Shown piece after piece: positions 50,855 through 59,340 of a stretch of DNA of 64,000 nucleotides (position 1 is its first letter; each line of letters starts with the position of its first letter). The notes below the pieces were generated by a model. The model saw nothing but the letters and a program-made list of their open reading frames with translations, was not told the DNA's origin and did no database searches. This stretch comes from Phyllobacterium chamaecytisi (GTDB lineage: Bacteria; Pseudomonadota; Alphaproteobacteria; Rhizobiales; Rhizobiaceae), in NCBI RefSeq assembly GCF_020164455.1, contig NZ_JAIQWW010000009.1, positions 1 through 64,000 of the forward strand. Direction: 5' to 3'. Position numbers and translations under genes: made by a program.

Positions 50855-51966
50855 TCAAGCGGATGGCAATCATGCTGGTGGCTGTGGGAATCGTTTTCGG
50901 GGGCCTCTATGGATTCCAGATATTTAAGGCCGGGATGATTAAGGAGGTTATGGCGGGATTGGCTAATCCGCCTCAAACGGTTTCCACTGTCGTGGCAACG
51001 AAAGATACCTGGCAGCCCAAGATCGAGGCGGTCGGTGCTTTCAAGGCGGTCAACGGCGCTGATCTGGCGCTCCAGGTCTCCGGCATTGTCAAGGATATCG
51101 CCTTCCAATCGGGTGACATGGTCACCGCCGGCCAGACACTCCTGCAACTCGTCGCGGATGACGATGCTGCGAAACTGGACTCCCTCCAAGCCACCGCCGA
51201 TCTTTATGCCCTGACTCTCAAGCGCGACCAGGAGCAGTTCAAAATACGTGCCGTCAGCCAGGCGACACTCGATACCGACCTTGCCAATCTTAAGAATGCG
51301 CGTTCCCTAGTGGCGCAACAGAAGGCGCTTGTCGAACAAAAGACCCTTAAAGCGCCATTCGCCGGCCGTCTTGGCATCCGCTCGGCCGACATCGGTCAAT
51401 TCCTCAGTGTCGGCACAACCATCGTGACGTTGCAGGCGCTCGATCCGATCTTCGTTGATCTGTTTCTGCCACAGCAGGCGTTGAGCCAGATCAAGGTCGG
51501 TCAGTCTGTGCTTACAATGATAGACACCTATCCCGGGGAAACATTCGCTGGCGAAATCTCCGCGATCAATCCCAAGGTCGACTCCGGCAGCCGCAACGTG
51601 CAAGTGCGCGTGACGATGCAAAATCCGGACGGGCGGCTCCTGCCCGGTATGTTCGCCAAAGTTTCCATTTCTGTGGGCCAGCCTGAGCCGCTGATCACGC
51701 TGGCGCAGACGGCTATCGTCAACAACCCCTATGGCGACAGCGTCTTCATCGTCGACAAGACAAGTGACGGCAAGCTCCTGGCGCGAGAGGCCTTCGTCAA
51801 GACGGGTCTCGTCCGTGGCGATCAGATCGCGGTGACGGAAGGGATCAAAGAAGGTGAGACCGTGGTGATTGCCGGTCAAATCAAGCTGCATAACGGAAGT
51901 CCTGTCGTAGTTGACAATACCCATGTCCCGGTCGCCGAGGCCTCCCCATCTATAGTCGACCGGTAA
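50851..51966 (+). CDS. RND efflux periplasmic adaptor subunit (membrane fusion protein)
   Basis: A 371-residue adaptor. An N-terminal anchor IMLVAVGIVFGGLYGFQIF is followed by the lipoyl half-motif GIVKDIAFQSGDMVTAGQTL, a coiled hairpin (SQATLDTDLANLKNARSLVA) and the return lipoyl part LKAPFAGRLGIRSADIGQFL. Beta-barrel and membrane-proximal parts follow (RLLPGMFAKVSISVGQPEPL). It links the inner-membrane pump to the outer-membrane channel. Four-base overlap upstream and a 14-base gap to the pump gene downstream. Confidence 0.88.
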   Translation: MIKRMAIMLVAVGIVFGGLYGFQIFKAGMIKEVMAGLANPPQTVSTVVATKDTWQPKIEAVGAFKAVNGADLALQVSGIVKDIAFQSGDMVTAGQTLLQLVADDDAAKLDSLQATADLYALTLKRDQEQFKIRAVSQATLDTDLANLKNARSLVAQQKALVEQKTLKAPFAGRLGIRSADIGQFLSVGTTIVTLQALDPIFVDLFLPQQALSQIKVGQSVLTMIDTYPGETFAGEISAINPKVDSGSRNVQVRVTMQNPDGRLLPGMFAKVSISVGQPEPLITLAQTAIVNNPYGDSVFIVDKTSDGKLLAREAFVKTGLVRGDQIAVTEGIKEGETVVIAGQIKLHNGSPVVVDNTHVPVAEASPSIVDR

Positions 51967-51980
51967 GAAAGTTCTCCGCC

Positions 51981-54900
51981 ATGCGTTTCACCGATATCTT
52001 CGTCCGCCGTCCGGTTCTTGCCCTCGTCGTCAGCGCCCTCATTCTCGTGCTCGGCTTTCGATCGATGACTTCCCTGCCGATCCTGCAATATCCCCGTACC
52101 CAGAACGCGATCGTCACCGTCACGACCACGTATGCCGGAGCGGACTCCGACATCATCGCGGGTTTCATCACCACGCCATTGGAGAATGCTATAGCCCAGG
52201 CCAATGGCATCGATTACATGACCTCGACGAGCAAGACGGGGACCAGCACGATCACCATTAATCTTCGGCTCAACTATGATTCCGGCAAGGCGCTCACTGA
52301 GATCAATACCAAGGTCAATTCGGTCATCAACCAGTTGCCCTCAGGTGCCCAGCAGCCCACTCTGACTCTCAAGGTCGGTCAGACCGTTGACGCCATGTAT
52401 ATCGGTTTTGCTAGTGACGTTCTCGCAACAAACCAGGTGACGGACTATTTGACCCGCGTCGTGCAGCCGAAGTTGCAATCCGTGCAAGGTGTGCAGACAG
52501 CGGAGTTGCTGGGAGCCAAGAGATTCGCACTGCGCGCGTGGCTCGACCCTGTCAAGCTCGCCGCCTATGGATTGACCGCGACAGACGCCAGCCAGGCCCT
52601 GAGCAACAACGACTACATCTCAGGTCTCGGCACTACCAAAGGACAGTTGGTTCAGGTCAATCTTTCGGCGTCGACGAACCTTCACTCGCTAACGGACTAC
52701 AAAAACCTCGTCATCAAGCAGAGCTCCGGGGCAGTCATCCGGCTCCAGGATGTTGCGAATGTCACGCTCGGCAGCGATGACTATGACTCGGCGACAAGCT
52801 TCAACGGCAAATCCGCGGTCTATATCGGTATTCAGGTGGCACCAGCAGCCAACCTGCTTGACGTCATCAAAGGAGTTCGCGCCGCGCTGCCGGATATACA
52901 GGCGCAACTTCCGAACGGTTTGACCAGTGAAGTGCTCTACGATTCGACGGACTTCGTGAACAGCGCAATCGACGAGGTGATTCATACTCTCATCGAGGCG
53001 GGTGCCATCGTCACACTTGTGGTGTTTCTGTTCCTCGGCTCATGGCGTTCTGTTCTCATCCCGGTCGTGGCTATTCCGCTGTCTCTGATCGGTACATTCG
53101 GCCTGATGCTGCTTTTCGGCTTTTCGATCAATCTCCTGACCTTGCTGGCCCTGGTTCTTGCCATCGGGTTGGTGGTGGACGACGCCATCATCGTAGTGGA
53201 GAGCGTCAACCGCCACCTTGAAAGGGGCATGAAGCCTATTGATGCTGCGATCCAATCCGCGCGCGAGCTGGCCAGCCCGATCATCGCCATGACGGTCGTG
53301 CTGGTCGCAGTCTATGTGCCGATCGGTTTTCAGGGCGGACTGACGGGTGCGTTGTTCACGGAGTTTGCCTTCACACTGGTCGGCGCAGTGACGGTCTCGG
53401 CGATCATCGCCTTGACCCTTTCCCCGATGAATTGTGCTTACCTGCTCAAGGCCCACGATCGCGATGCCACCACCATCGAAGCGCGCTTAGTCCGGTTCAT
53501 CGACCGTACCATGGACCGTTTGACGAGGGGCTATCGCCGCGGGCTCGAAAGCACGCTCGATTTTTTGCCAGTGGTACTTGTCTTCGGCGTGCTGGTGCTG
53601 TCGAGCATCTACTGGCTCTATACGAGCGCGACGAGTGAACTCGCGCCCGACGAGGATCAGGGCATCATCCTGAACCTGACGACAGCAGCACCCAATTCCA
53701 CGCTCCATCAACGCCAGTTTTATGGGTCGCAGGCCTATGAGATGTTCACGAAGCATTCCGAAACGCAAAGCGTGTTCCAGATCGATGCACCGGGGCAGGC
53801 GCTCACCGGTTGGGTGCTGAAGCCGTGGGATCAAAGGGGAACCACCACCAAAACTCTCCAGCCCCTTATCCAGAATGAGTTAGCAAGTATCGCCGGCACA
53901 CGAACCGTGGCCTTCCAACCCGCGCCACTTCCAGGCAGTAACGGGCTTCCGGTCCAATTCGTCCTCGCCACCACCAATTCCTTTACTCAACTCAATACCG
54001 TCGCCCAGCAATTCATCCTGGATGCAATGAAGACGGGACAGTTCATCTTCCTCGACAACGATCTCAAGATCGATCAGCCGCAATCAACCGTCGTGATCGA
54101 CCGTGACAAAGCAGCCGAACTCGGCCTCAAGATGAGCGATATCGGTGGTGCGCTCGCGACCATGCTGGGAGGCAACTACACGGGGTACTTCAGCCTTGAT
54201 GGACGGTCCTATAAGGTCATTCCGCAAGTCCAGCAAAATCTACGTCTAAACGCCACTCAAGTGCTGGATTACTATATTCGCACCAGTGACGGTTCGACGG
54301 TGGCACTTTCTACAGTTGCGCATATCGAGACCAGGACCGTACCGCAGTCGCTCAATCATTTTCAGCAAATCAATGCCGCCACGATCTCAGGCGTCGCCAT
54401 GCCTGGCGTCGCCATGGGCGATGCACTCGCAACGCTGAAGAGGCTCGCGGCTGACACGCTGCCATCCGGCTATTCAGTCGACTTCGGCGGGGCGTCGCGG
54501 CAACTTGAGTTAGGATCGGGTGGCTTTGTCACCACTTTCGCCTTCGCGCTGATCATTGTCTTCCTGTCATTGGCTGCTCTCTTCAACAGCTTTCGCGATC
54601 CGATCATAATCCTCGTCTCCGTGCCGATGTCGCTTGCCGGTGCCCTGATCTTCATTAGTATCGGCCTCGGGGGCGCCAGCCTCAATATCTACACGCAAGT
54701 CGGGCTTGTCACGTTGATGGGACTCGTCAGCAAACACGGCATCCTTATGGTGGAAGTCGCGAACGAGCAGCGCGCGCTAGGCAAATCGAAGCGCGATGCC
54801 ATTGTCGAAGCGGCGTCAGTGCGGTTACGGCCAATCCTGATGACGACGGCTGCCATGGTGCTTGGGGTTGTACCGCTGATCATAGCCAGTGGGGCTGGCG

Positions 54901-55061
54901 CGGCCTCGCGTTACAATATGGGGCTGGTCATCGCCAGCGGGCTCTCGATTGGCACACTGTTCACGCTCTTCGTCGTGCCGGCTGCATATGTGCTGATTGC
55001 CAAAAGCTCCAAAGAGGACGTTGCTACCGGAGAACTATCCGCAGCAAATAGTTCGGTTTGA
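51981..55061 (+). CDS. RND multidrug efflux pump, inner-membrane permease (AcrB/MdtB-like)
   Basis: A 1026-residue proton-driven exporter, normal length for hydrophobe/amphiphile RND pumps. It starts MRFTDIFVRRPVLALVVSAL. The proton-relay Asp pair appears in IGLVVDDAIIVVESVNRHLE, and a second half repeats the fold (LMGLVSKHGILMVEVANEQR). Large periplasmic loops are intact, including the porter domain stretch around ATTYAGADSDIIAGFITTPL. The stop at 55061 lies directly at the edge of a decayed IS481-type element, so the last residues may have been shaped by that junction. Probable substrates are antibiotics, dyes or plant phenolics; not determinable here. Confidence 0.9.
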   Translation: MRFTDIFVRRPVLALVVSALILVLGFRSMTSLPILQYPRTQNAIVTVTTTYAGADSDIIAGFITTPLENAIAQANGIDYMTSTSKTGTSTITINLRLNYDSGKALTEINTKVNSVINQLPSGAQQPTLTLKVGQTVDAMYIGFASDVLATNQVTDYLTRVVQPKLQSVQGVQTAELLGAKRFALRAWLDPVKLAAYGLTATDASQALSNNDYISGLGTTKGQLVQVNLSASTNLHSLTDYKNLVIKQSSGAVIRLQDVANVTLGSDDYDSATSFNGKSAVYIGIQVAPAANLLDVIKGVRAALPDIQAQLPNGLTSEVLYDSTDFVNSAIDEVIHTLIEAGAIVTLVVFLFLGSWRSVLIPVVAIPLSLIGTFGLMLLFGFSINLLTLLALVLAIGLVVDDAIIVVESVNRHLERGMKPIDAAIQSARELASPIIAMTVVLVAVYVPIGFQGGLTGALFTEFAFTLVGAVTVSAIIALTLSPMNCAYLLKAHDRDATTIEARLVRFIDRTMDRLTRGYRRGLESTLDFLPVVLVFGVLVLSSIYWLYTSATSELAPDEDQGIILNLTTAAPNSTLHQRQFYGSQAYEMFTKHSETQSVFQIDAPGQALTGWVLKPWDQRGTTTKTLQPLIQNELASIAGTRTVAFQPAPLPGSNGLPVQFVLATTNSFTQLNTVAQQFILDAMKTGQFIFLDNDLKIDQPQSTVVIDRDKAAELGLKMSDIGGALATMLGGNYTGYFSLDGRSYKVIPQVQQNLRLNATQVLDYYIRTSDGSTVALSTVAHIETRTVPQSLNHFQQINAATISGVAMPGVAMGDALATLKRLAADTLPSGYSVDFGGASRQLELGSGGFVTTFAFALIIVFLSLAALFNSFRDPIIILVSVPMSLAGALIFISIGLGGASLNIYTQVGLVTLMGLVSKHGILMVEVANEQRALGKSKRDAIVEAASVRLRPILMTTAAMVLGVVPLIIASGAGAASRYNMGLVIASGLSIGTLFTLFVVPAAYVLIAKSSKEDVATGELSAANSSV

Positions 55062-55064
55062 AAT

Positions 55065-56085
55065 TGACCGCACAAAAACCTGGCTGAGGTTGATCTTCTT
55101 GCGGTTGTAGCAGATGCGCCCGCAAGTGGTGACGGTGACGGCCTGGTCATGGAAGGGGTAGTCGATCTCCGCCAGCCCGCGGTAGTGGCGCGGTGAGGCG
55201 CTATAGCGTCCGGCTGGGCAGGCCATATCGAGGCCTTGGTGGGGCCGCTCGGTATTGAATTCGTCGACGAAGTTGTCGAGCGGGCCTGCTATTGCAGGAA
55301 ATTGGCACCGGCCGGCTTGGTTGTCTCCAGCTTTAACGTCAAATGCATGCGCTCATGCCGGCCGTTCTGCGTTCAATGGCGATGCCGAGTCTGAGCGACC
55401 ACACCGATAACCGGGAAAGATAGAAAAGCGCATTGGGGCTGGCGGAGGGCACGCCATTGTCGGTTCTGATCGCCCGGGGCAAGCCGAACTCCTTGAACAC
55501 GCGCTTGAATACGGTGAAGGCGTAAGTCTCCTTGGTGGTGTGGAGCGCCTCGCAGAACTCGCCCTTGTAATCGGCGTTCGGCTGGCAAGGTTGGGAGAGC
55601 GCTGTTGCCTGCGCCCTGTTGCGCTGCCGCTTGCGGCGCTTGACCATCCCGTGACGGTCGAGGACTGCGTGCACCTTCGAGATCGCCGGCGACGTCCGGG
55701 TAAAGCCGCGCCAGTCGTTCTCTGATCTTCGGCGCGCCCCAGTTCGGCTTGTCCTGCTTGGCACGCACAATCAGCTTCTCGATTTGGCAAGGAAGCTGAT
55801 TGGCGTGCCGGCAAGGACGTCGCGAGCGATCCGTCAGTCCCTCCAGCCCACTGTCATTGTAGCGGCTGATGATCTTGTGGCCGGTCCTGCGGGAGATGCC
55901 GAACTCGCGGCACAGCGCCGCGGTCTTCTCGCCATCCAGAACCCGCGTAACGAATTTGAGACGCTCGTCCATACGGTTGCACTCCTGCCAAGGCACCTTT
56001 GCTCTGCTTGGAAAGGCCAAAAAATGTAACCCATGTCTCCGGAATGAAGTGTCACCCATCTCTCGGGAAGGGCATGAAACAGTCA
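55065..56085 (-). mobile_element. Decayed IS481-family insertion sequence
   Basis: Read on the minus strand from a GTG at about 55996, the transposase opens with PWQECNRMDERLKFVTRVLD, CREFGISRRTGHKIISRYND and GLEGLTDRSRRP, the HTH of IS481-type proteins. It then shifts frame to KVHAVLDRHGMVKRRKRQRN, TKETYAFTVFKRVFKEFGLP and RAIRTDNGVPSASPNALFYL (DDE core), and again to YRGLAEIDYPFHDQAVTVTT and NRKKINLSQVF. At least two frameshifts and an internal deletion of roughly 25 codons around the first catalytic Asp have killed it. The upstream end (56030-56085) carries the usual GAGAGATGGGTGACACTT / GGAGACATGGGTTACA spacer repeats. The C-terminal end is cut at the RND stop. Confidence 0.75.
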
Positions 56086-56179
56086 ACACCTACGCGCTCC
56101 GGTTGTTGTTATCGAAGCGCGGCGCGCGACAGGCGGCATTCCATGCCGGCGCGGGAACACCGCCTGTCCTGTAGACCGG

Positions 56180-57163
56180 CTACTTTATTGCGAGCGCATT
56201 GGGAGGCGAGCCGACGCCGCCAACTAGATTGAGCGGCTTGGCTGTCAGGAAGAACTCGTAGCTCCTGTCCTGTGCGCAATCCGCGGCCAGCTCATCAAGC
56301 TTCCACATCTCTCCGAGACACATTCCCATAAGGGCGATCAGATCCGGATGCATCAAGCGCCCGACATTGATCTCGAATGGCGAGTCGGGGATACTTGGCA
56401 TCACTTCCACGACCACGGTGTCGCTGGCGAAGACCGCAAAATGATTATCCCAGATCCATGCAAGCATCTCACGCGATTGTTCGATTCCGCAGAAGGTGCG
56501 TTCCTTTATGATGCGGGCCTGATCATCGGGGGAAAGCTGCTTAAGGAAGTGGTTGGCCCAACCGGTGTGCATCAGCAGGATATCGCCCTTCCGGAAGCTG
56601 ATATCCTGCGCCTCCGCTGCGCCCTCAAGATCCGCAAGCGTGATGACAGTGTTGGTGGAGAGGTCCAGCGGGCGGCCCTGGGCTTCGCGGTAGCGCTGGA
56701 TGTCGAGCAGCACACCGCGACCAACGATGCCCTTCTGCGCAATGTGCTGCACCCCCAACGCGGGCGAATCGGCCTCCACTTCTTCGTTCTGCACGCGGTT
56801 GTAGAACCCATGGATCTTGTGGCGATGGTGGCGCAGCCCGTCGATCTGGGAACTGCCCTGCAGAAAGAAATCGTTGACGAAATCGTCATAAACTTGCCCA
56901 TCGTGACGGGTTACCATGTTGTGCTGGATCTCCCGCCGATAGGGCGACACGGGCTGCGCGAAGGCATTGAGCTCATAGTCGAGATTGAAAGTCACACCGC
57001 GCTTGACCAGTGCCGCCGCATCAACTACGGCCTCCGTCGAGAGAAGGTTGATGGTGCCGGTATTGTCGTCAGCCCCGAACAGCCCCCAACCGGAGCCCGG
57101 CGGGGCGTCGGTCCGCTCCAGGAGTTCGGCGTAGCTGGGCAGATCTTTTTTCGATTCGGTCAT
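56180..57163 (-). CDS. Cyclase-family (kynurenine-formamidase-like) hydrolase
   Basis: A 327-residue member of the cyclase family PF04199, metal-dependent hydrolases that include kynurenine formamidase and isatin hydrolase. The metal-site region reads QGSSQIDGLRHHRHK, a variant of the H-x-G-T-H-x-D-x-x-x-H motif in which the first two His are replaced (SSQ-x-D-x-x-x-H). Further hallmarks are KGDILLMHTGWANHFL and a late FAVFASDTVVVEVMP. It is the last gene of the minus-strand catabolic operon. Amide or ring-opening hydrolysis is likely; the substrate is unknown. Codon and base usage appear higher in GC than the 10-50 kb region. Confidence 0.8.
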   Translation of the reverse strand: MTESKKDLPSYAELLERTDAPPGSGWGLFGADDNTGTINLLSTEAVVDAAALVKRGVTFNLDYELNAFAQPVSPYRREIQHNMVTRHDGQVYDDFVNDFFLQGSSQIDGLRHHRHKIHGFYNRVQNEEVEADSPALGVQHIAQKGIVGRGVLLDIQRYREAQGRPLDLSTNTVITLADLEGAAEAQDISFRKGDILLMHTGWANHFLKQLSPDDQARIIKERTFCGIEQSREMLAWIWDNHFAVFASDTVVVEVMPSIPDSPFEINVGRLMHPDLIALMGMCLGEMWKLDELAADCAQDRSYEFFLTAKPLNLVGGVGSPPNALAIK

Positions 57164-57345
57164 GTATCCTGCTCCACTTCGTGGCCCGCTTCCAAGGCCA
57201 CCCTTTTATCTAATAGAAACGAGAGCGCCGCGCGATTCTCGGGCGAGACGCGCAGCAGGACGGGATAGTTCAGGCTCGCTCCACCATCAATACCGCCGGC
57301 GCCGGTGGTCTCGCGCGTGCCGCCTTACGCTTGGCACTTTCTGGA

Positions 57346-57570
57346 TCAGAGGGCGCATAGCTCCTCAAGCGTGACATTCACCCGTATGATCACGTAGCCT
57401 TCGCTGTCGACGAGCGTCCTTCCGCCCTCCGAGAGGTGATCGGCGGGGCGCGTCTTTACAAGAGTCCACGCGTCTGCAGTCGTGCCCAAGGGCATCGTGG
57501 CGCCGGTTGGAATAACCATCCAGTATTGAGGATGACGGATATTCATATAGTCGGAATAGCTCTCAGCCAT
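57346..57570 (-). CDS. Small unknown protein, 74 residues, paralogue of its neighbour
   Basis: No named family recognised. The core QYWMVIPTGATMPLGTTADA followed by WTLVKTRPADHLSEGG and a terminal EGYVIIRVNVTLEE parallels the protein encoded at 57606-57827. Shared points are VIP-x-G, P-x-G-x-x-A-x-x-W-x-L, an Asp-containing middle and a late glycine. No signal peptide or membrane span. It is encoded between the amidohydrolase and cyclase genes of the catabolic operon and may be a small accessory subunit. That is inference from position only. Confidence 0.6.
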   Translation of the reverse strand: MAESYSDYMNIRHPQYWMVIPTGATMPLGTTADAWTLVKTRPADHLSEGGRTLVDSEGYVIIRVNVTLEELCAL

Positions 57571-57605
57571 TTTTCCTCACAGCTTTGGTCTTGGAAAGCC
57601 TGGCC

Positions 57606-57827
57606 TCAGCCAGCCGGGATCTGCGCGGGGTGGATATCCTGTTGATACGAACCGAAGCCGTTGCGCTCGATATCCTTCATCACTTCCTTGTGGACGCGGT
57701 CATGGGATCTCTCCTCCTGCAGCGCCCAGTCCGAGGCATCCAGACCGGGTGGAAAATCGCGGCCACGTGGGATGACCAATCGGTAATCCGATCTCTTCAC
57801 GTGATAAAAGTACCTGTATTTAGACAT
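57606..57827 (-). CDS. Small unknown protein, 73 residues, paralogue of its neighbour
   Basis: No named family recognised. It begins MSKYRYFYHVKRSDYRLVIP and continues RGRDFPPGLDASDWALQEER, then a helical EVMKDIERNGFGSYQ. The ATG at 57827 has AAGGAG six bases upstream and lies inside the end of the amidohydrolase gene (8-base overlap), showing coupling. Its pattern of VIP-x-G, P-x-G-x-x-A-S-x-W-x-L matches the next gene, so the two are a small paralogous pair. A structural or electron-transfer accessory role cannot be judged; no Cys clusters are present. Confidence 0.65.
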   Translation of the reverse strand: MSKYRYFYHVKRSDYRLVIPRGRDFPPGLDASDWALQEERSHDRVHKEVMKDIERNGFGSYQQDIHPAQIPAG

Positions 57828-59289
57828 CTCCTGCTCCTTCATGCTTCGGCGGCCGGCTAGGGACAATCAGCTGATCGAGCCCGCAGGAAGCCAGCCCTTT
57901 TTGAACAGCTGGCCCCAGTTCGGCACCACCCTTCGTGATTAGCCAGTCGCGGCTTCGCACAAGATCATCGACCACCCTGCCCTGATCAAATTGAACGAGT
58001 TTCCCTTCGCGCTTGACTACATTGCCCGCGACCAAAACCGTTTCAACATCTGCCGGTGTCGCCAGAAGCGCGATGGTCGCAATCGGGTTGTTCAGTGGCG
58101 AAAGCCGGACAGAACGGGTGTTCAGTATGACAATGTCGGCCGCCTTGCCAACCTCAAGCGTCCCAACCCGATCGGCCAGCCCCAACGCCTCGGCTCCGCG
58201 CGCGGTTGCCATTTCAAAGATGTCCGCGCTTGTAATCTCCCACGGGCCAACGCCTTCTTCCTGCGCAGTTGCCTTGTAGCCCAGCATGCCCCTAAGAGAG
58301 GTGAGCGTGGAACGCATGGTGCCGAACATGTCGCCTGCGACAAACGTCACTGAGTCCGTTGACAGGGCGGGACGGATCCCATGGGCCAGCGCATCGAGCG
58401 TTGCCGGCATACCGAAGCCCACATACATCTCTGCGCATGGCGAGGCCGAAATGTAACCCCCACTCTCCCTGATCAACGCGTATTCGTCCGGGGCCAAGTT
58501 GTTACAATGCACATAGACAGTCCCCGGCCAGAGCAAACCGTCCTGTTGGAGCAAGCGGATAGGATAGGTTCGACCCGCCCATAGCCCGCCTCCGATCCCC
58601 CCATCCGTGACGATCCTCAGATCGAGTTCGCGGGCAAGGTGCCAGTCGTGGTTGCGGACCTCGCGCTGAACGAGGTGAGGCGCTCGGGCGCCAAAGGCCA
58701 TGGTAACGAGCGCATCTTTATCCGACAGCTCTTCGCGCACTCGGCGCACATCCGCGGGATGCTTGCGCTCGCTGTTGGACCACCAGAGCGACGCCTCCAT
58801 GTCGTTCGGCGCGCTGTGGGCAAATATTGCACGCATCCCCGAGGTCCGAAGCGCTGCGATCGAGGCGTCCGCATGTTGCGGGCTGTTAAGGATATGCACC
58901 CAGTCAAGGACCGTGGTTATCCCGCAGTCAATTAGTTCGAGCGCGCCAGCCAGCGTCGCGGCATAAACATCCTCCGGCCGGAAGAAAGGAACCAGTGCTT
59001 CACGAAGCTGATGCCGGTATTCGGGGGCGATCATGTCCGAACACATGCCGCGCAAAGTCGTCTGCCAAAGGTGCCGATGACTATCGATCAGGCCAGGCAT
59101 CACGATGGCGTGCCGAGCGTCGATGACCTCACATTGCTCGGGCACATCGTGCTCACCCGAAGGCGTGATGGCCGAGATAGTGTCACCGCTCAGCCAAACA
59201 TCATGGTCGGGCAGAACAGGATGACCAGTCTGGCCCGTGACCACTGTCCCCCCGACAAGCACCTTGGCGATTATGGATTGCCTCGACAT
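57820..59289 (-). CDS. Amidohydrolase-superfamily deaminase/hydrolase (AtzA/TrzN/SsnA-like)
   Basis: A 489-residue metal-dependent hydrolase of amidohydrolase type. The first metal motif is VMPGLIDSHRHLWQTTLRGM (D-x-H-x-H form), then VHCNNL for the third His and PALSTDSVTFVAGDMFGTMR for the catalytic Asp. The C-terminal GTLEVGKAADIVILNTRSVR is the standard composite-domain ending. The group includes chlorohydrolases, guanine deaminase and other amidine or ring hydrolases. It lies 51 bases after the TRAP permease gene and overlaps a small unknown gene. A ring-containing N-heterocycle delivered by the TRAP system is a reasonable guess. Confidence 0.86.
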   Translation of the reverse strand: MSRQSIIAKVLVGGTVVTGQTGHPVLPDHDVWLSGDTISAITPSGEHDVPEQCEVIDARHAIVMPGLIDSHRHLWQTTLRGMCSDMIAPEYRHQLREALVPFFRPEDVYAATLAGALELIDCGITTVLDWVHILNSPQHADASIAALRTSGMRAIFAHSAPNDMEASLWWSNSERKHPADVRRVREELSDKDALVTMAFGARAPHLVQREVRNHDWHLARELDLRIVTDGGIGGGLWAGRTYPIRLLQQDGLLWPGTVYVHCNNLAPDEYALIRESGGYISASPCAEMYVGFGMPATLDALAHGIRPALSTDSVTFVAGDMFGTMRSTLTSLRGMLGYKATAQEEGVGPWEITSADIFEMATARGAEALGLADRVGTLEVGKAADIVILNTRSVRLSPLNNPIATIALLATPADVETVLVAGNVVKREGKLVQFDQGRVVDDLVRSRDWLITKGGAELGPAVQKGLASCGLDQLIVPSRPPKHEGAGDV

Positions 59290-59340
59290 CCGCGCCTTCT
59301 CTTTCTTTCGCTGGAAGTCCGCTTTCGGACGGCCAATTTA

